This document shows, piece by piece, positions 1-7,137 of a DNA stretch of 21,321 nucleotides. The notes under the pieces are model-generated. The model was not told where the DNA came from and made no database searches. It saw only the letters and a program-made list of their open reading frames with translations. The stretch's first letter is position 1, and each line of letters starts with the position of its first letter. A program made the position numbers and the translations under genes. The DNA is taken from NCBI GenBank assembly GCA_025997475.1, contig BNUQ01000033.1:1-21321 (forward strand), read 5' to 3'. The DNA comes from Planctomycetales bacterium. Lineage in GTDB: Bacteria; Planctomycetota; SZUA-567.

Positions 1-129
1 AGAGCGGTTGCAATTTGTAATTATTCGGTGGAGGTGGAGATTTTTCAACTCTGGCAGAATGAGCGCGGACGCTCATAATCGCGCCATTGTGCGCTGAAGT
101 AACGATTAAAAAATTTCGCGAAGCGATTT
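1..129. repeat. Left arm of 129-bp inverted repeat around argJ
   Basis: Bases 1-129 are the reverse complement of 1442-1570, with one mismatch that I can find (121 versus 1450). The arm contains a perfect small hairpin, ATGAGCG-CGGA-CGCTCAT, and a CGCGAAGCG core. The window begins inside or at the edge of this arm, so its true outer end is unknown. The two arms point towards each other with argJ between them. This is direct sequence observation; the origin (inverted duplication, gene conversion or mobile-element ends) is not visible. Confidence 0.95.
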
Positions 130-150
130 GTTTACCGTCAATTTCCACCA

Positions 151-188
151 TTGTTAATTGTTAATTGTTAATTGTTAATTCTTAATTG
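151..188. repeat. Heptamer tandem array at the argJ 3' end
   Basis: Four exact TTGTTAA units (151-178) are followed by one TTCTTAA unit (179-185) and a partial unit. The array ends three bases from the argJ stop codon. It belongs to the AATTNNN heptamer family found in other spacers of this window and follows the CCATT junction also seen at 10502, 14001 and 15221. Confidence 0.95.
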
Positions 189-190
189 GG

Positions 191-1372
191 CTACGTATGA
201 TAATCCGCGTTGATTTTCACGTAGTCGTAAGAAAAGTCGCAGGTCAAAAATTCGGTTGCGGCGGCGCCCTGACCGAGGTCGATGTTAATCGCGACTTCCG
301 GCGCCTTCATTTTCGCCGACAACGCGGCGGCGTCGAATTTTTGCGGCGCGCCGTTTTTGAACAACGTTTTGCCGCACAGCGCAATCGTCGTTTTTTCCGG
401 CGCCAAATGCGCGTCGCTATTGCCGAGCGCGCAAATAATCCGCCCCCAATTCGGGTCGTTGCCGAACATCGCCGTCTTGACCAACGGGCTTTCGCCGACC
501 CGCCGCGCCGCCGACCGCGCCGCCGCCGCGTTTTTGGCTCCTTTGACGACGACGCGCACCAACTTCGTCGCGCCCTCGCCGTCGCGCGCGATTTGTTCGG
601 CGAGCGATTTACAGACCGCCAATAATCCCGCGTAAAACTCGGCGTAATTTTTACCGGTAATTTCGCCGTCCCGCGCCGCGCCGGAAGCGAGCGCGAGCAA
701 CGTGTCGTTCGTCGAAGTGTCGCCATCGACCGACACTAAATTGAAACTTGCCGCCGCCGCCGCTTGCAACGCCGTTTGCAATTTCTGCGGCGCGATTTTC
801 GCGTCGGTCAAAACGAAACCGAGCATCGTCGCCATCTGCGGCGCAATCATTCCCGACCCTTTGCACACGCCGGCGATACGCGCGCCGTTCTTCAACGTTA
901 CCGCCGCGACTTTTTCCCGCGTGTCGGTGGTCATTATCGCTTGGGTAAAATCGGCGCCGGCGCCGCCCTCGCCGGCGAGCAGACGTTTAATGCCGTCCTT
1001 CATCACCCGCGGGTCTAACTGTTGTCCGATGATGCCGGTGGAGCAGAGCAACACCGCTTCCGGCGGACAGGACAAGCCGGCGGCGACTTGCGCGGCGCAG
1101 GCGCGGGCGCGGTTCATACCGGTTTCGCCGGTGCAGGCGTTGGCGCAACCGGCGTTGACCAAAACCGCGCGGGCGCGACCGCGATTTTTTTTGAGCGCGG
1201 CGCGGTCAAGCAACACCGGCGCGGCGGCGGCGCGATTTTGCGTAAAAATTCCGGCGCACGCCGCGGGCGCGTCGGCGTAAATCAGCCCCAAATCCCAATT
1301 GCCGGAAACCTTAATACCGGCTTTGATGGCGCGCAAATGAAAACCGGCGACGGCGTCAAGCGGCGAAGTCAT
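191..1372 (-). CDS. argJ: Bifunctional glutamate N-acetyltransferase / amino-acid acetyltransferase ArgJ
   Basis: ArgJ moves the acetyl group from N-acetylornithine to glutamate in the cyclic arginine pathway; many members also make acetylglutamate from acetyl-CoA. The 393 residues match the usual family length. The signature KGSGMIAPQMATMLGFVLTD is present at about residues 171-190, with self-cleavage expected between Ala181 and Thr182, which becomes the nucleophile of the beta chain. The STGIIG segment near 111-116 fits the oxyanion-hole region. The C-terminus ends in the typical YVKINADY form. An AGGGA ribosome site lies 8 bases before the ATG. Whether it is mono- or bifunctional cannot be told from sequence alone. 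No other arg gene adjoins it. Its oddity is location: it sits alone between heptamer arrays and long inverted repeats. Confidence 0.97.
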   Translation of the reverse strand: MTSPLDAVAGFHLRAIKAGIKVSGNWDLGLIYADAPAACAGIFTQNRAAAAPVLLDRAALKKNRGRARAVLVNAGCANACTGETGMNRARACAAQVAAGLSCPPEAVLLCSTGIIGQQLDPRVMKDGIKRLLAGEGGAGADFTQAIMTTDTREKVAAVTLKNGARIAGVCKGSGMIAPQMATMLGFVLTDAKIAPQKLQTALQAAAAASFNLVSVDGDTSTNDTLLALASGAARDGEITGKNYAEFYAGLLAVCKSLAEQIARDGEGATKLVRVVVKGAKNAAAARSAARRVGESPLVKTAMFGNDPNWGRIICALGNSDAHLAPEKTTIALCGKTLFKNGAPQKFDAAALSAKMKAPEVAINIDLGQGAAATEFLTCDFSYDYVKINADYHT

Positions 1373-1392
1373 AGCGAAGTCCCTGCAAGAGC

Positions 1393-1420
1393 AATTAACA
1401 ATTAAGAATTAAAAATTAAA
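1393..1420. repeat. Heptamer tandem array upstream of argJ
   Basis: Four 7-bp units in a row, AATTAAC, AATTAAG, AATTAAA and AATTAAA, begin about 20 bases before the argJ start codon. Adjacent units differ by at most one base. The array leads into AATGGCGGAGTTTGATT, a junction sequence related to the ones at 10460 and 13955. It lies inside the space enclosed by the argJ inverted repeats. Confidence 0.9.
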
Positions 1421-1441
1421 AATGGCGGAGTTTGATTATCA

Positions 1442-1570
1442 AAATCGCTACGCGAAATTTTTTAATCGTTACTTCAGCGCACAATGGCGCGATTATGAGC
1501 GTCCGCGCTCATTCTGCCAGAGTTGAAAAATCTCCACCTCCACCGAATAATTACAAATTGCAACCGCTCT
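1442..1570. repeat. Right arm of 129-bp inverted repeat around argJ
   Basis: This is the reverse complement of 1-129, with 128 of 129 positions identical by eye. Its outer end runs into the stop codon of the FapA-like gene (TAG at 1569-1571), so repeat and coding region touch. It holds the same 7-bp-stem hairpin at about 1495-1512. No reading frame is credible within it. Confidence 0.95.
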
Positions 1571-2432
1571 ATCCCTCGCGTTTGAGCAACGCTTCGTCCT
1601 TGCGGCTGATGGTATTGGCGTCGTCGGCGAGGAACAAACTGACGATGCCAGTTAGCGGCGCGGTCAGCGTCGCGTCGGCGCGCTGTAAATTCACCGACAC
1701 GCCGACGGCGATTTCTTTTTCACAAACGATAATCGCTTTTTCGGCGGAGTGGCTCTCCAATTTTTGCAAGCACGCGTTGATTTGTTCGAGGTGATGAGTG
1801 ACGATGCGCAGACGGCGCATCCGTTCGACCACTTCTTGCGGCGGCGACTGGCGTCCGGTTAATTTTTTGTTCGCGATTTCGGTTAATTTCGCGCCGAGAT
1901 AGTTCACCAATTCCTGCCGTTCGGCTTCGTCTTTTTTCGCTTCGGCGGAGAGCGCCGCCCATTTTTGCCGTTCGGCGAAATGCCAACCGGCGGTCAAAAC
2001 GGTGTGGCGCGGCGCGGAACATTTCACCGTTTCCACCCACAAGCCGCGCGCGGCGAATAATTCGCCGTCGCGGACCTCGCCGCCGACCACGGTGATTTGC
2101 CCGCCGGCGTCGAGCCGCGATTTTTCGACGTCGCCGCGAACGAACAAATTGCCGTCGGCGTGCGCGTCGCTTCCCGTGAGCGAGCGGATGATAACCTTGC
2201 CGCCGGCGACTAAATGACAATTCGTCATTTCGCCTTCGACGGTCAAATCGCCGCCGGCGCGCAGGTGCGCGAATTTGACCGCGCCCTTGATGAGCAAATA
2301 GCCGTCGGCGATAAGCGTGAAATCGCCGGTTACGTCGCCCGCGACAATCACGTTGCCGTAGTGATAAATTTCACCGGCGTCCTGACGAATCCCGTCGCTG
2401 AAACGTAGAGTGTTGGATTGTTTGACTGCCAT
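1569..2432 (-). CDS. FapA/DUF342-like beta-helix protein with coiled coil
   Basis: The first 140 residues or so are short repeating strands rich in Gly, Val and Ile (for example VAGDVTGDF, LIKGAVKFAHL, LTVEGEMTNCHL, LFVRGDVEKSRL). This pattern is typical of the right-handed beta-helix of the DUF342/FapA and polymer-forming families. Residues of about 165-245 are charged and helical, probably a coiled coil, and a short beta segment ends the protein. Full FapA proteins are about 450-600 residues with an extra N-terminal domain; this 287-residue protein lacks it. There is no signal peptide, so it is probably cytoplasmic or membrane-peripheral. A weak GGAACGAGA ribosome site precedes the ATG. The cellular role is unknown; cell-shape or surface-assembly roles are known for related families, but that is inference. 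Confidence 0.75.
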   Translation of the reverse strand: MAVKQSNTLRFSDGIRQDAGEIYHYGNVIVAGDVTGDFTLIADGYLLIKGAVKFAHLRAGGDLTVEGEMTNCHLVAGGKVIIRSLTGSDAHADGNLFVRGDVEKSRLDAGGQITVVGGEVRDGELFAARGLWVETVKCSAPRHTVLTAGWHFAERQKWAALSAEAKKDEAERQELVNYLGAKLTEIANKKLTGRQSPPQEVVERMRRLRIVTHHLEQINACLQKLESHSAEKAIIVCEKEIAVGVSVNLQRADATLTAPLTGIVSLFLADDANTISRKDEALLKREG

Positions 2433-2524
2433 TGGCGTTTCTCGTTCCGCCGGAGCGATTTACCGCTAAAAGAAAGAACTTAATCCCCGCGACCTTCGCT
2501 TCGCTCGGTTTCGCGAAAATCGGT
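2433..2524. other. Spacer between VanZ-like and FapA-like genes
   Basis: The 92-bp gap holds an imperfect dyad: CCCCG near 2486 can pair with CGGGG near 2534, the latter already inside the end of the VanZ-like gene. Between them lies a CTTCGCTTCGCTCGG stretch similar to the CGCTTCG cores of the other spacer elements. No heptamer array is visible here. It may be a decayed member of the spacer family or simple secondary structure. Confidence 0.35.
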
Positions 2525-3043
2525 TTAATTCGGGGTAATGCGCGGACGAATTTCCGGTTCCTGATTTGCCGGACGGTTCGGGCGGGCGGCGAGGCGGCAA
2601 ATGATAAAACCCGCGGCGGCACCGAGCGCGTCGGCGAAAAAATCGTTCCAGTCGGCGGTGCGCGTCGTCGTGCAGAGGTATTGCAAAATTTCAATCACTC
2701 CCCCGAAAATCACCGGATAAATCAGCGCGTCGCGCCATAGCGGGGCGCGCGCGTCCGAACGCGCGTCATTTTTTCGCCGCCGGCGATTATCGAAAAACGC
2801 GGAAAGCGACCACGACAACATAAAAATTGCGTGCACAATTTTATCGAGGTGCGGCGCGTGCCGGGTCGCTTTCACCGGCGCCGGCAACCAGGCAAAAAAG
2901 GCGCGGACGATTCTGCCGAAATAGTTCAGGGTCGCCTCGCCGCCCGCGACGGTCGGCAATAAATGCGCCGGTAACAAACAAAGAATCAAAATCGGCACGC
3001 CGACCACGAGCCGCCAACGCCAATCGGCAATGAACGTAAGCAT
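2525..3043 (-). CDS. VanZ-like family membrane protein
   Basis: This 172-residue protein has about four hydrophobic segments: residues 9-32, a stretch after DKIVHAIFML near 68-85, one near 107-122 and one near 135-150. The VanZ-family hallmarks DKIVH (start of helix 2), GGVIEILQ and TRTADWNDFFADALGAAAG are all visible. The family is named after the teicoplanin-resistance accessory protein VanZ, but most members have no known function and are integral membrane proteins. The tail after residue 155 is polar. It follows the tRNA-Arg gene on the same strand, separated by the tRNA terminator, and lies upstream of the FapA-like gene with an 90-bp gap, so those two could share a transcript. Confidence 0.8.
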   Translation of the reverse strand: MLTFIADWRWRLVVGVPILILCLLPAHLLPTVAGGEATLNYFGRIVRAFFAWLPAPVKATRHAPHLDKIVHAIFMLSWSLSAFFDNRRRRKNDARSDARAPLWRDALIYPVIFGGVIEILQYLCTTTRTADWNDFFADALGAAAGFIICRLAARPNRPANQEPEIRPRITPN

Positions 3044-3096
3044 AATTTTTGGGCAATAAATAGGGTTTTCGCCAATCGACTTTTAGACGAAAGGGT

Positions 3097-3133
3097 AAAA
3101 AATTTCCGCCGACATCAAAATTGATACCGGCGG
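3097..3133 (-). terminator. Rho-independent terminator of tRNA-Arg
   Basis: On the minus strand CCGCCG-GT-ATCAA pairs with TTGAT-GT-CGGCGG. The two GT steps form G-U wobbles, giving a continuous 13-bp stem with a two-base loop, followed by AAATTTTTT. It begins 15 bases after the tRNA CCA end, exactly where a tRNA terminator is expected, and separates the tRNA from the VanZ-like gene. Confidence 0.9.
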
Positions 3134-3148
3134 CAAAAGCGCGAAAAA

Positions 3149-3223
3149 TGGCGTCCCGGAAGGGAATTGAACCCCTACCTTAAGCTCCGGAGGCTTACAT
3201 CCTATCCTTTGGACCACCGGGAC
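3149..3223 (-). tRNA. tRNA-Arg (anticodon CCG)
   Basis: Read on the minus strand, the cloverleaf folds fully. The acceptor stem is GTCCCGG with CCGGGAC, discriminator G, and the CCA end is encoded (3149-3151). The D stem is GTCC/GGAT with an AAAGGATA loop. The anticodon stem is TAAGC/GCTTA with loop CTCCGGA, giving anticodon CCG (3188-3190) for codon CGG. The variable region is four bases, and the T arm is AGGGG, TTCAATT, CCCTT. This tRNA reads only CGG, a minor arginine codon in the surrounding genes, which prefer CGC. It has its own promoter and terminator, so it is a single-gene transcript. Confidence 0.97.
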
Positions 3224-3243
3224 GAGTGGCGTAAATGCTCGGC

Positions 3244-3271
3244 AATTTAGGGAATAGTCGCGCGGAGTCAA
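3244..3271 (-). promoter_or_regulatory. Candidate sigma-70 type promoter for tRNA-Arg
   Basis: On the minus strand TTGACT (-35, 3266-3271) and TAAATT (-10, 3244-3249) are 16 bases apart. The -10 box ends 20 bases before the tRNA 5' end. The -35 matches the consensus at five of six positions and the -10 at four of six. Position and spacing support it; there is no experimental evidence. Confidence 0.6.
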
Positions 3272-3319
3272 CGGACGGCGTCCCTACGGGACTACGTCCC
3301 CGCGGGACGGCGCTTCCGT
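3271..3319. repeat. Compound hairpin (cruciform-like) upstream of tRNA-Arg
   Basis: ACGGA (3271-3275) and TCCGT (3315-3319) enclose two perfect small hairpins, GTCCC-TAC-GGGAC (3280-3292) and GTCCC-CGC-GGGAC (3296-3308). The two hairpins look like a tandem duplication. An alternative long fold pairs CGTCCC (3279-3284) with GGGACG (3304-3309). It lies just upstream of the tRNA -35 box and about 110 bp before the EF-hand gene. It may be a repeat-family member or a structured boundary. Confidence 0.6.
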
Positions 3320-3417
3320 TGCCTGAAGAAAATAATCGCTATTTTTCATTAAAGTCGGCGCGGTCAGAGTCCGCTAATGTGGTGAAGCCGCAGTGAAGCC
3401 ACGATGGCGTAATTTTC

Positions 3418-3424
3418 AAGGAGG
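3418..3424 (+). promoter_or_regulatory. Strong Shine-Dalgarno fixing the EF-hand gene start
   Basis: AAGGAGG is a perfect ribosome-binding sequence seven bases before the ATG at 3432. It rules out the upstream in-frame GTG at 3393, which has no such site and would place the Shine-Dalgarno inside the coding sequence. Confidence 0.9.
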
Positions 3425-3431
3425 AAAAATT

Positions 3432-4706
3432 ATGCTCGACATCAACGTCGCGACGCCGTTATTAGTCGGCGCGCCGCCAAACACCGCCCACCAGAATGAC
3501 CCCGCCAACGACGGCGTCGCGATGCCCGCGCCGCCGGTCGCCGAGAATTCGCCGCGCGCGCCGCTAACGTCGTCGCGCGAAGCGCGGCGCGAAATGAGCG
3601 CGGCGTTCAATCAACAATTGTGGCAAGAAATGGGCTACGGCGGTGCCGCGGCGAAAAAGGGCGCCGGTTTCGATTTTGCCCGCGTCGCGCCGTCTCGCGT
3701 CAGTGACGCGCAATTATCCCAAGAGGTCGAGGATTTTTCGACGAATTACGGGCGCGGCATTTATCTGCTGAAACAAATGTTCGCTCCCGCCGACAAAACG
3801 GCGGCGTTAAGCGCCTCGTTCACGCCGGAAAAAATGGCGCGGCAGGTAACGAGTTTTGCCTTGAGTTTTTATGTCGCCAGCGAAACGTTTGGCGCGCAAG
3901 GCGACACGGCGGCAAGTCGCGCGCGCTTTGCCGAAATCGCGGGCGGCGCGGCGCAATCCGGCTTGGCGGCGGCGGGCGTGAGCGTGGAAATCACGCGCGT
4001 CAGCCAGTTGGTCGCGCAACAGTTGGGATTTAGTCAAAATTCGGGCGCGAGCGGTTACGCGCAACTGCAAGCCGTCGCCCTCTCGGTGTCGGAGGATTGG
4101 CGAGCCGTCGTCGCCGCGGCGGGGCGGCGCAACTACGACAGCGAGGGCAATTTCGTTGACCCGCTCGTTTTGGATTTGAACGGCGACGGCATCGACCTCA
4201 AACGCATCGAAGCCGGCGCGAAGTTTGATTTGCGCGGCGACGGCAACGCGGCGAACTGCGGTTTCGTGCAAGGCGACGACGCGCTGTTATTTTGGGACGC
4301 CGACGGCGACGGCGTTTGTGCGGACGGCAAGGAATTATTCGGCGACCAACAGGGACACGCCAACGGTTTTGAGAAACTGCGCGAATACGACGAAAACGGC
4401 GACGGCGTCATCGACGAGCGCGACGCGATTTACGAGCAATTGCGCGTGTGGCAAGACCGCGACGGCGACGGCGTTTCGGCGGCGGCGGAAACGCAAAGTT
4501 TGCGCGCGGCGAACGTGAAATTTATCCGGTTAAATTACGAGCAAGTCAACGAAGAAAACGGCGGGAATATCGTGAGCGAACGCGGCGTGTTCGGCACCTT
4601 CGACGGCGAAGAGCGCGCGGCGGTCGACGCGCAATTTCGTTATCAGCCGAATTCTCACATCATCGACAGCGGGTCGATGTCCACGCCGACTTGCAGGCGT
4701 TCCTGA
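3432..4706 (+). CDS. EF-hand calcium-binding protein, function unknown
   Basis: The 424-residue protein has two parts. Residues 1 to about 240 are mostly helical, with a low-complexity Ala/Pro N-terminus, no signal peptide, and no family I can name. From about 243 comes DPLVLDLNGDGIDL, followed by several DxDxDG calcium loops (DLRGDGNA, DADGDGVCADGKELFG, DENGDGVIDERD, DRDGDGVSAAAE). The order of motifs (ELFG, GFEKLREYDENGDG, LRVWQDRDGDG, then a short beta end) is that of EF-hand modules common in large calcium-binding secreted proteins. The start follows a perfect AAGGAGG. Secretion is not evident, though such modules often accompany type I secretion or surface proteins. The last 17 codons lie antisense to the end of priA, so the two convergent genes overlap by 52 bp and leave no room for a separate terminator. 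Calcium binding is confident; the role is not. Confidence 0.82.
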   Translation: MLDINVATPLLVGAPPNTAHQNDPANDGVAMPAPPVAENSPRAPLTSSREARREMSAAFNQQLWQEMGYGGAAAKKGAGFDFARVAPSRVSDAQLSQEVEDFSTNYGRGIYLLKQMFAPADKTAALSASFTPEKMARQVTSFALSFYVASETFGAQGDTAASRARFAEIAGGAAQSGLAAAGVSVEITRVSQLVAQQLGFSQNSGASGYAQLQAVALSVSEDWRAVVAAAGRRNYDSEGNFVDPLVLDLNGDGIDLKRIEAGAKFDLRGDGNAANCGFVQGDDALLFWDADGDGVCADGKELFGDQQGHANGFEKLREYDENGDGVIDERDAIYEQLRVWQDRDGDGVSAAAETQSLRAANVKFIRLNYEQVNEENGGNIVSERGVFGTFDGEERAAVDAQFRYQPNSHIIDSGSMSTPTCRRS

Positions 4707-6901
4707 TTGATGGCATAGAATTTCGCGGCGGCGGCGAGAATGCGCCGCAGTTCCGTCGGCGAGGGCGCTTTGACCAACAAATGAAAGCGATACGCGCCCT
4801 GCAATTTTTCCAGCACGCACGGCGCCGGACCTAAAATTTGCCCCGGCTTCGGCGCGACCGTTTTTAGCGCCGCGCCGATTTCGTCCGCCGTCGCCCGCGC
4901 CGTTACTTGGTCGCCGCTGACCACAATCCGCGCCAAGCGCCCGAACGGCGGATACGCCAGCGGCTCGCGCGTCGCCAATTCGATTTGCGCAAACTCGTCG
5001 AAATTTTGCCCCAACGCGCACCGCACCGAATAATGCTCCGGCTGAAACGCCTGAATTATCGCCCGCCCCGCCTTGTCCGCGCGTCCCGCCCGCCCGATAA
5101 CCTGCGTAATCAACTGAAACGTTTTTTCCGCCGCGCGGAAATCCGGCAGGTTGATGGCGCCGTCCGCCGCCAAGACGCCGACCAACGTTACGCGCGGAAA
5201 ATCAAAGCCCTTCGTGACCATTTGCGTGCCGAGCAAAATGTCATACTCGCCCGCCGCGAACGCGGTCAGCGCCTTGCCGTGCGCGTCGCGCCCGCTCATC
5301 GTGTCCGAGTCCATTCGCAACAGCCGCGCCGTCGGCAACAATTCGCCGATAATTTTTTCGGCGCGTTCGGTGCCGGTGCCGGTGAATTGCAACGCCGCCG
5401 AGCCGCATAGCGGACAAAGCGTCGGCGGCGCGGTCGCGTAATCGCAGTAATGACAGCGAAGCAATTTTTCGTCGCGATGATACGTCAGCGAAATCGCGCA
5501 ATTTTCGCACGTCAGATTTTCGCCGCAATTTTTACAGCGGACTTCCGTGTTGAAGCCGCGCCGGTTGAGAAAAATAATCGCCTGCTCGCGCCGGTCGAGA
5601 CACGCCGCGAGTTCCCGCAACAGCGCCCGCGAAAACGTCACCGATTTTTGCACTTCGCGAAATTCTTCCGCCAAATCGACGACCGTCGTTTGCGGCACGC
5701 GTGCGCCGCCGGGGCGTTCGGTCAGCGTCAATAATTCATATTTGCCGCGCCGCGCGTTGTGCCAACTTTCGAGCGACGGCGTGGCGCTCCCCAAAATAAT
5801 GACCGCGTTTTCGGCGCTGGCGCGCATCACCGCGACATCGCGCCCGTGATAGCGCGGATACGATTCTTGCTTGAACGTGTGCTCGTGTTCCTCGTCAACG
5901 ATGATTAGTCCCAAATGCGGCAACGGCGAAAAAACCGCCGACCGCGCCCCGACGACGACGCGCACTTCGCCGGCGCAAAGCCGCCGCCACGCCTCGGCGC
6001 GTTCGCTGTCGGCGAGATGCGAATGGAGCGACACGACCTCGCCGGCGACGAGTTGAAAGCGCCCGACGGTTTGCGGCGTCAGCGAAATTTCCGGCACGAG
6101 AATCAGCACGGTTTTATGTTGGTCGAGCGCGCGGCGCATCGCGCGGAGATAGACCTCGGTCTTGCCGCTACCGGTGATGCCGTAAAGCAAAAACGGCGCG
6201 AATTTACCGGCGTCGAGCGCCGCCGTAATTTGGGTCAGCGCGGTTTGTTGCTCGTCGGTGAGCGCGATATTTTTCGCGGCGGGCGTGATGACGGTGGTCG
6301 GCGGACGCGCGTATTTTTTCGCGATAACGGCGAGCAGTTTTTTTTCGACAAGCGGTTTGAGCGTCGCCGTCGTAATGCCGAGTTCGGCGCATAACGCGCT
6401 TTGCGAAAATTCCGGCGACGGCTCGACGGAATCGCGGAGAAAAAAATCGCAGACGGCGAGTTGCCCTTTGGCGTTGGCGCGGACGGTTTGCTTAAAGGCG
6501 GACAGTTCCGCCGTCGGCGCGACGCGGCGGACGAAAAAGTATTCGCGGACTTGTTGATTTTTACGCACGCCGGCGGGGACGGCGGCGGCGAGCATCGCGC
6601 CCCAGCCGCAATGATAATAATCCGCCGCCCAGCGGGTCAGTTTCAGCAATTCCGCCGAAACGATTTCGCCTTCCGGTCCGGCGGCGAGGAGGTCGCGAAC
6701 GCGCGACGCAGGCAGGGGACAAGCGGCGGTAACTTCGACGCAGAAGCCGCGAATTTTCCGCCCGCCGAAAGGCGCGAACACGCGACTGCCGGGGAGAACC
6801 GCGCCGCGCAAATTTTCGGGAATCCGGTAATGATAAAGCGTCGTCAACGGCGCTTCGACCGCGACGACGGCGTATTCGGTTTGATTTTGGACGGCGGACA
6901 T
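4655..6901 (-). CDS. priA: Primosomal protein N' (replication restart helicase PriA)
   Basis: PriA is the 3'-to-5' DNA helicase that recognises stalled forks and reloads the replisome. The 748-residue product has the N-terminal fork-binding region (YHYRIPENL, RGFCVEV), Walker A GITGSGKTEVY near residue 240, the DEEH box near 335 followed by HTFKQESYPRYHGRDVA, and helicase motif GSATPSLES. A full zinc-binding region follows (CKNCGENLTCENC, CHYC, CPLC, roughly residues 457-500). The C-terminal helicase lobe shows GTQMVTKGFDFP, LAADGAINLPDFRAAE and QVIGRAGRADK. It ends in IDPLSMM, typical for the family. I chose the ATG at 6901; an in-frame ATG at 6964 would add 21 Arg-rich residues without family support. 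Neither start has a clear ribosome site. The 3' end overlaps the convergent EF-hand gene. Confidence 0.97.
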   Translation of the reverse strand: MSAVQNQTEYAVVAVEAPLTTLYHYRIPENLRGAVLPGSRVFAPFGGRKIRGFCVEVTAACPLPASRVRDLLAAGPEGEIVSAELLKLTRWAADYYHCGWGAMLAAAVPAGVRKNQQVREYFFVRRVAPTAELSAFKQTVRANAKGQLAVCDFFLRDSVEPSPEFSQSALCAELGITTATLKPLVEKKLLAVIAKKYARPPTTVITPAAKNIALTDEQQTALTQITAALDAGKFAPFLLYGITGSGKTEVYLRAMRRALDQHKTVLILVPEISLTPQTVGRFQLVAGEVVSLHSHLADSERAEAWRRLCAGEVRVVVGARSAVFSPLPHLGLIIVDEEHEHTFKQESYPRYHGRDVAVMRASAENAVIILGSATPSLESWHNARRGKYELLTLTERPGGARVPQTTVVDLAEEFREVQKSVTFSRALLRELAACLDRREQAIIFLNRRGFNTEVRCKNCGENLTCENCAISLTYHRDEKLLRCHYCDYATAPPTLCPLCGSAALQFTGTGTERAEKIIGELLPTARLLRMDSDTMSGRDAHGKALTAFAAGEYDILLGTQMVTKGFDFPRVTLVGVLAADGAINLPDFRAAEKTFQLITQVIGRAGRADKAGRAIIQAFQPEHYSVRCALGQNFDEFAQIELATREPLAYPPFGRLARIVVSGDQVTARATADEIGAALKTVAPKPGQILGPAPCVLEKLQGAYRFHLLVKAPSPTELRRILAAAAKFYAINQERLQVGVDIDPLSMM

Positions 6902-7052
6902 CACGGCGGAATTGTAAGCGGCGGGGCGGCGGGCGGAATGCCGTCGGCGGCGGACGACAGGCAAGCGGCGCCGTTATTGGCGATAGCGGCTGGTTGAAGC
7001 GAAATGACGCACCCTCAAAGAAAAAGTGCAAGCGACTGGTTTAACAACCTCT
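6902..7052. other. Spacer between priA and the heptamer array
   Basis: About 150 bp of mixed composition that includes the possible longer priA start (ATG at 6964). I see no convincing promoter, hairpin or reading frame. The last bases before the array (GGTTTAACAACCTC) contain a short dyad, GGTT/AACC. Confidence 0.4.

Positions 7053-7135
<83 letters not shown>

Positions 7136-7137
<2 letters not shown>

Noticed and set aside
151..188. Heptamer arrays considered as CRISPR repeats
   Set aside because: Units are 7 bp and contiguous without spacers; no cas gene is in the window.
3083..3271. Minus-strand 62-residue open frame
   Set aside because: It covers the tRNA-Arg gene, its terminator and promoter; no coding signal.
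3393..3431. Upstream GTG start of the EF-hand gene
   Set aside because: The perfect AAGGAGG lies inside that extension and points to the ATG at 3432.
4133..4518. Several Arg- or Ser-rich open frames overlapping the EF-hand gene
   Set aside because: Shadow frames produced by the GC-rich codon bias; low-complexity and without ribosome sites.
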